Shown piece after piece: positions 58,436-64,000 of a stretch of DNA of 64,000 nucleotides (the first letter of the stretch is position 1; each line of letters begins with the position of its first letter). Location of the stretch: positions 558,001-622,000 of the forward strand of contig JAQSEB010000084.1 of assembly GCA_030063045.1 (NCBI GenBank), written 5' to 3'. The notes under the pieces are model-generated. The model saw only the letters and a list, made by a program, of their open reading frames with translations, did not search any database and was not told the origin of the DNA. This DNA is from Pratylenchus scribneri (taxonomy: Eukaryota > Nematoda > Chromadorea > Rhabditida > Pratylenchidae). The position numbers were made by a program, and so were the translations under genes.

Positions 58436-61400
58436 CAAGGAGATTAAGGAAAATGCAGATGGGTAGGGTGAACTAGGTGATTAAGGAAAATGCAGGTGGG
58501 TAGGGTGAACTAGGTGATTAAGGAAAATGCTGGTGGATAGGGTGAACTAGGTGATTAAGGAAAATGCTGGAGGATAGGGTGAACTAGGTTATTAAGGAAA
58601 ATGCAGGTGGGTAGGATGAACTAGGTGATTAAGGAAAATGCTGGTGGGTAGGGTGAACTAGGTGATTAAGGAAAATGCAGGTGGGTAGGGTGAACTAGGT
58701 GATTAAGGAAAATGCTGGTGGATAGGGTGAACTAGGTGATTAAGGAAAATGCTGGAGGATAGGGTGAACTAGGTGATTAAGGAAAATGCAGGTGGGTAGG
58801 ATGAACTAGGTGATCGAGTAAGATGCAGGTGGGTAGGGTGAACTAGGTGATTAAGGAAAATGCAGGTAGGTTAGGGTGAACTAGGTGATCGAGTAAGATG
58901 CAGGTGGATAGGGTGAACTAAGTGATTAAGGAAAATGCAGGTGGGTAAGGTGAACTAGGTGATTAAGGAAAATGCTGGTGGATAGGGTGAACTAGGTGAT
59001 TAAGGAAAATGCAGGTGGGTAGGGTGAACTAGGTGATTAAGGAAAATGATGGTGGATAGGGTGAACTTGGTGATTAAGGAAAATGCTGGTGGATAGGGTG
59101 AACTAGGTGATTAAGGAAAATGCAGGTGGGTAGGGTGAACTAGGTGATTAAGGAAAATGCAGGTGGGTAGGGTGAACTAGGTGATTAAGGAAAATGCTGG
59201 TGGATAGGGTGAACTAGGTTATTAAGGAAAATGCTGGTGGGTAGGGTGAACTAGGTGATTAAGGAAAATGCAGGTGGGTAGGGTGAACTAGGTGATTAAG
59301 GAAAATGCTGGTGGATAGGGTGAACTAGGTGATTAAGGAAAATGCAGGTGGGTAGGGTGAACTAGGTGATTAAGGAAAATGCTGGTGGATAGGGTGAACT
59401 AGGTTATTAAGGAAAATGCAGGTGGGTAGGGTGAACTAGGTGATTAAGGAAAATGCTGGTGGATAGGGTGAATTTGGTGATTAAGGAAAATGCTGGTGGA
59501 TAGGGTGAACTAGGTGATTAAGGAAAATGCTGGAGGATAGGGTGAACTAGGTGATTAAGGAAAATGCAGGTGGGTAGGATGAACTAGGTGATCGAGTAAG
59601 ATGCAGGTGGGTAGGGTGAACTAGGTGATTAAGGAAAATGCAGGTAGGTTAGGGTGAACTAGGTGATTAAGGAAAATGCTGGTGGATAGGGTGAACTAAG
59701 TGATTAAGGAAAATGCAGGTGGGTAAGGTGAACTAGGTGATTAAGGAAAATGCTGCTGGATAGGGTGAACTATGTGATTAAGGAAAATGCAGGTGGGTAG
59801 GGTGAACTAGGTGATTAAGGAAAATGATGGTGGATAGGGTGAACTAGGTGATTAAGGAAAATGCTGGTGGATAGGGTGAATTTGGTGATTAAGGAAAATG
59901 CTGGTGGATAGGGTGAACTAGGTGATTAAGGAAAATGCTGGAGGATAGGGTGAACTAGGTGATTAAGGAAAATGCAGGTGGGTAGGATGAACTAGGTGAT
60001 CGAGTAAGATGCAGGTGGGTAGGGTGAACTAGGTGATTAAGGAAAATGCAGGTAGGTTAGGGTGAACTAGGTGATTAAGGAAAATGCTGGTGGATAGGGT
60101 GAACAAAGTGATTAAGGAAAATGCAGGTGGGTAAGGTGAACTAGGTGATTAAGGAAAATGCTGGTGGATAGGGTGAACTAGGTGATTAAGGAAAATGCAG
60201 GTGGGTAGGGTGAACTAGGTGATTAAGGAAAATGATGGTGGATAGGGTGAACTTGGTGATTAAGGAAAATGCTGGTGGGTAGGGTGAACTAGGTGATTAA
60301 GGAAAATGCAGGTGGGTAGGGTGAACTTGGTGATTAAGGAAAATGCTGGTGGGTAGGGTGAACTAGGTGATTAAGGAAAATGCAGGTGGGTAGGGTGAAC
60401 TAGGTGATTAAGGAAAATGCTGGAGGATAGGGTGAACTAGGTGATTAAGGAAAATGCAGGTGGGTAGGATGAACTAGGTGATTAAGGAAAATGCTGGTGG
60501 ATAGGGTGAATTTGGTGATTAAGGAAAATGCTGGTGGATAGGGTGAACTAGGTGATTAAGGAAAATGCTGGAGGATAGGGTGAACTAGGTGATTAAGGAA
60601 AATGCAGGTGGGTAGGATGAACTAGGTGATCGAGTAAGATGCAGGTGGGTAGGGTGAACTAGGTGATTAAGGAAAATGCTGTTGGGTAGGGTGAACTAGG
60701 TGATTAAGGAAAATGCTGGTGGATAGGGTAAACTAGGTGATCGAGTAAGATGCAGGTGGATAGGGTGAAGTTGGTGATTAAGGAAAATGCAGGTGGATTG
60801 GGTGAACTAGGTGATCGAGTAAGATGCAGGTGGGTAGGGTGAACTAAGTGATTAAGGAAAATGCTGGTGGATAGGGTAAACTAGGTGATCGAGTAAGATG
60901 CAGGTGGATAGGGTGAAGTTGGTGATTAAGGAAAATGCAGGTGGATTGGGTGAACTAGGTGATCGAGTAAGATGCAGGTGGGAAGGGTGAACTAGGTAAT
61001 TAAGGAAAATGCAGGTGGGTAGGGTGAACTAGGTGATTAAGGAAAATGCTGGTGGATAGGGTGAACTAGGTGATTAAGGAAATTGCAGGTGGGTAGAGTG
61101 AACTAGGTGATTAAGGAAAATGCTGGTGGATAGGGTGAACTAGGTGATAAAGGAAAATGCTGGTGGATAGGGTGAACTAGGTGATAAAGGAAAATGCTGG
61201 TGGATAGGGTGAACTAGGTGATTAAGGAAAATGCAGGTGGGTAGGGTGAACTAGGTGATTAAGGAAAATGCTGTTGGATAGGGTGAACTAGGTGATAAAG
61301 GAAAATGCTGGTGGATAGGGTGAACTAGGTGATTAAGGAAAATGCAGGTGGGTAGGGTGAACTAGGTGATTAAGGAAAATGCTGGTGGGTAGGGTGAACT

Positions 61401-64000
61401 AGGTGATTAAGGAAAATGCTGTTGGGTAGGGTGAACTTGGTGATTAAGGAAAATGCTGGTGGGTAGGGTGAACTAGGTGATTAAGAAAAATGCTGGTGGG
61501 TAGGGTGAACTAGGTGATTAAGGAAAATGCAGGTGGGTAGAGTGAACTAGGTGATTAAGGAAAATGCTGGTGGATAGGGTAAACTAGGTGATCGAGTAAG
61601 ATGCAGGTGGATAGGGTGAAGTTGGTGATTAAGGAAAATGCAGGTGGATTGGGTGAACTAGGTGATCGAGTAAGATGCAGGTGGGTAGGGTGAACTAAGT
61701 GATTAAGGAAAATGCTGGTGGATAGGGTAAACTAGGTGATCGAGTAAGATGCAGGTGGATAGGGTGAAGTTGGTGATTAAGGAAAATGCAGGTGGATTGG
61801 GTGAACTAGGTGATCGAGTAAGATGCAGGTGGGAAGGGTGAACTAGGTAATTAAGGAAAATGCAGGTGGGTAGGGTGAACTAGGTGATTAAGGAAAATGC
61901 TGGTGGATAGGGTGAACTAGGTGATTAAGGAAATTGCAGGTGGGTAGAGTGAACTAGGTGATTAAGGAAAATGCTGGTGGATAGGGTGAACTAGGTGATT
62001 AAGGAAAATGCTGGTGGATAGGGTGAACTAGGTGATTAAGGAAATTGCAGGTGGGTAGAGTGAACTAGGTGATTAAGGAAAATGCTGGTGGATAGGGTGA
62101 ACTAGGTGATAAAGGAAAATGCTGGTGGATAGGGTGAACTAGGTGATAAAGGAAAATGCTGGTGGATAGGGTGAACTAGGTGATTAAGGAAAATGCAGGT
62201 GGGTAGGGTGAACTAGGTGATTAAGGAAAATGCTGTTGGATAGGGTGAACTAGGTGATAAAGGAAAATGCTGGTGGATAGGGTGAACTAGGTGATTAAGG
62301 AAAATGCAGGTGGGTAGGGTGAACTAGGTGATTAAGGAAAATGCTGGTGGGTAGGGTGAACTAGGTGATTAAGGAAAATGCTGTTGGGTAGGGTGAACTT
62401 GGTGATTAAGGAAAATGCTGGTGGGTAGGGTGAACTAGGTGATTAAGAAAAATGCTGGTGGGTAGGGTGAACTAGGTGATTAAGGAAAATGCAGGTGGGT
62501 AGAGTGAACTAGGTGATTAAGGAAAATGCTGGTGGATAGGGTAAACTAGGTGATCGAGTAAGATGCAGGTGGATAGGGTGAAGTTGGTGATTAAGGAAAA
62601 TGCAGGTGGATTGGGTGAACTAGGTGATCGAGTAAGATGCAGGTGGGTAGGGTGAACTAAGTGATTAAGGAAAATGCTGGTGGATAGGGTAAACTAGGTG
62701 ATCGAGTAAGATGCAGGTGGATAGGGTGAAGTTGGTGATTAAGGAAAATGCAGGTGGATTGGGTGAACTAGGTGATCGAGTAAGATGCAGGTGGGAAGGG
62801 TGAACTAGGTAATTAAGGAAAATGCAGGTGGGTAGGGTGAACTAGGTGATTAAGGAAAATGCTGGTGGATAGGGTGAACTAGGTGATTAAGGAAATTGCA
62901 GGTGGGTAGAGTGAACTAGGTGATTAAGGAAAATGCTGGTGGATAGGGTGAACTAGGTGATTAAGGAAAATGCTGGTGGATAGGGTGAACTAGGTGATTA
63001 AGGAAATTGCAGGTGGGTAGAGTGAACTAGGTGATTAAGGAAAATGCTGGTGGATAGGGTGAACTAGGTGATAAAGGAAAATGCTGGTGGATAGGGTGAA
63101 CTAGGTGATAAAGGAAAATGCTGGTGGATAGGGTGAACTAGGTGATTAAGGAAAATGCAGGTGGGTAGGGTGAACTAGGTGATTAAGGAAAATGCTGTTG
63201 GATAGGGTGAACTAGGTGATAAAGGAAAATGCTGGTGGATAGGGTGAACTAGGTGATTAAGGAAAATGCAGGTGGGTAGGGTGAACTAGGTGATTAAGGA
63301 AAATGCTGGTGGGTAGGGTGAACTAGGTGATTAAGGAAAATGCTGTTGGGTAGGGTGAACTTGGTGATTAAGGAAAATGCTGGTGGGTAGGGTGAACTAG
63401 GTGATTAAGAAAAATGCTGGTGGGTAGGGTGAACTAGGTGATTAAGGAAAATGCAGGTGGGTAGAGTGAACTAGGTGATTAAGGAAAATGCTGGTGGATA
63501 GGGTAAACTAGGTGATCGAGTAAGATGCAGGTGGATAGGGTGAAGTTGGTGATTAAGGAAAATGCAGGTGGATTGGGTGAACTAGGTGATCGAGTAAGAT
63601 GCAGGTGGGTAGGGTGAACTAAGTGATTAAGGAAAATGCTGGTGGATAGGGTGAACAAGGAGATTAAGGAAAATGCAGATGGGTAGGGTGAACTAGGTGA
63701 TTAAGGAAAATGCAGGTGGGTAGTTTGAACTAGGTGATTAAGGAAAATGCAGGTGGGTAGGGTGAACTAGGTGATTAAGGAAAATGCTGGAGGATAGGGT
63801 GAACTAGGTGATTAAGGAAAATGCAGGTGGGTAGGATGAACTAGGTGATTAAGGAAAATGCTGGTGGGTAGGGTGAACTAGGTGATTAAGGAAAATGCAG
63901 GTGGGTAGGGTGAACTAGATGATTAAGGAAAATGCTGGTGGATAGGGTGAACTAGGTGATTAAGGAAAATGCTGGAGGATAGGGTGAACTAGGTGATTAA

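Larger units (their letters stand above)
26062..64000 (+). repeat. 37-bp G-rich satellite array, right part
   Basis: About 1,025 more monomers of the same 37-bp satellite, in the same orientation and in phase with the left part once the retrotransposon and one target copy are removed. This part is richer in variant types: gataaagg, ctgttgg, ctggagga, taggttatta, gggaaggg, caggtaggttaggg (38 bp), the pair aacaaggagatt plus cagatggg, and a 29-bp monomer lacking gggtgaac. These variants recur in fixed order and mark higher-order units and large duplicated blocks. No gene or non-satellite sequence was seen to the end of the window, where the array is still running. Confidence 0.98.

Overview
The window is almost entirely a tandem satellite, broken once by a complete LTR retrotransposon. 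The satellite has a 37-bp monomer, always in the same orientation. It fills positions 1-14828 and 26062-64000, about 1,400 monomers in total, and runs off both ends of the window. No other gene, RNA gene, CRISPR array or unique host sequence is visible. The organism is a eukaryote, most likely a nematode. That inference rests on the element: BEL/Pao elements carrying a phlebovirus-like envelope are known from nematodes (Ascaris Tas, Caenorhabditis Cer elements). The species cannot be named from this sequence.

The retrotransposon (14829-26061, 11,233 bp) has two 535-bp LTRs with TG...CA ends that read as identical base for base. It is flanked by a perfect 5-bp target duplication (AAATG). Its single uninterrupted ORF of 3,255 codons contains, in order: a Gag-like region (DUF1759 type, three CCHC zinc knuckles), an A17-type aspartic protease, reverse transcriptase, RNase H, an integrase with H2C2 zinc finger and D,D,E core, a DUF5641-like tail, a Gn/Gc-type envelope resembling phlebovirus glycoproteins, and then an unexpected extension of about 635 residues. 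Joining the two flanks minus one target copy restores the local order of satellite variants, so the element entered an array that was already organised.

The most unusual observation is in the extension. Residues about 2762-2887 (nt 24010-24387) read like a PAZ domain, the fold by which Argonaute proteins hold the 3' end of a small RNA. It is followed by a weaker stretch recalling the Mid/PIWI junction of Argonaute, a Gly/Asn-rich linker, a membrane segment and a strongly basic tail. This could be a captured piece of a host Argonaute, possibly an anti-silencing module. The PAZ call comes from motif reading only; the function is a guess.

The satellite is hierarchical. The 37-mers group into higher-order units (for example 554 bp = 15 monomers, one of them 36 bp). 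These lie within blocks repeated at offsets of 4,211, 9,802 and 14,013 bp, including a 12.1-kb block present twice (32288-44422 and 46301-58435). The + strand is extremely G-rich over C (15 G to 2 C per monomer), and each monomer fits a two-tetrad G-quadruplex pattern. This is compatible with, but does not prove, a subtelomeric or telomere-like role.
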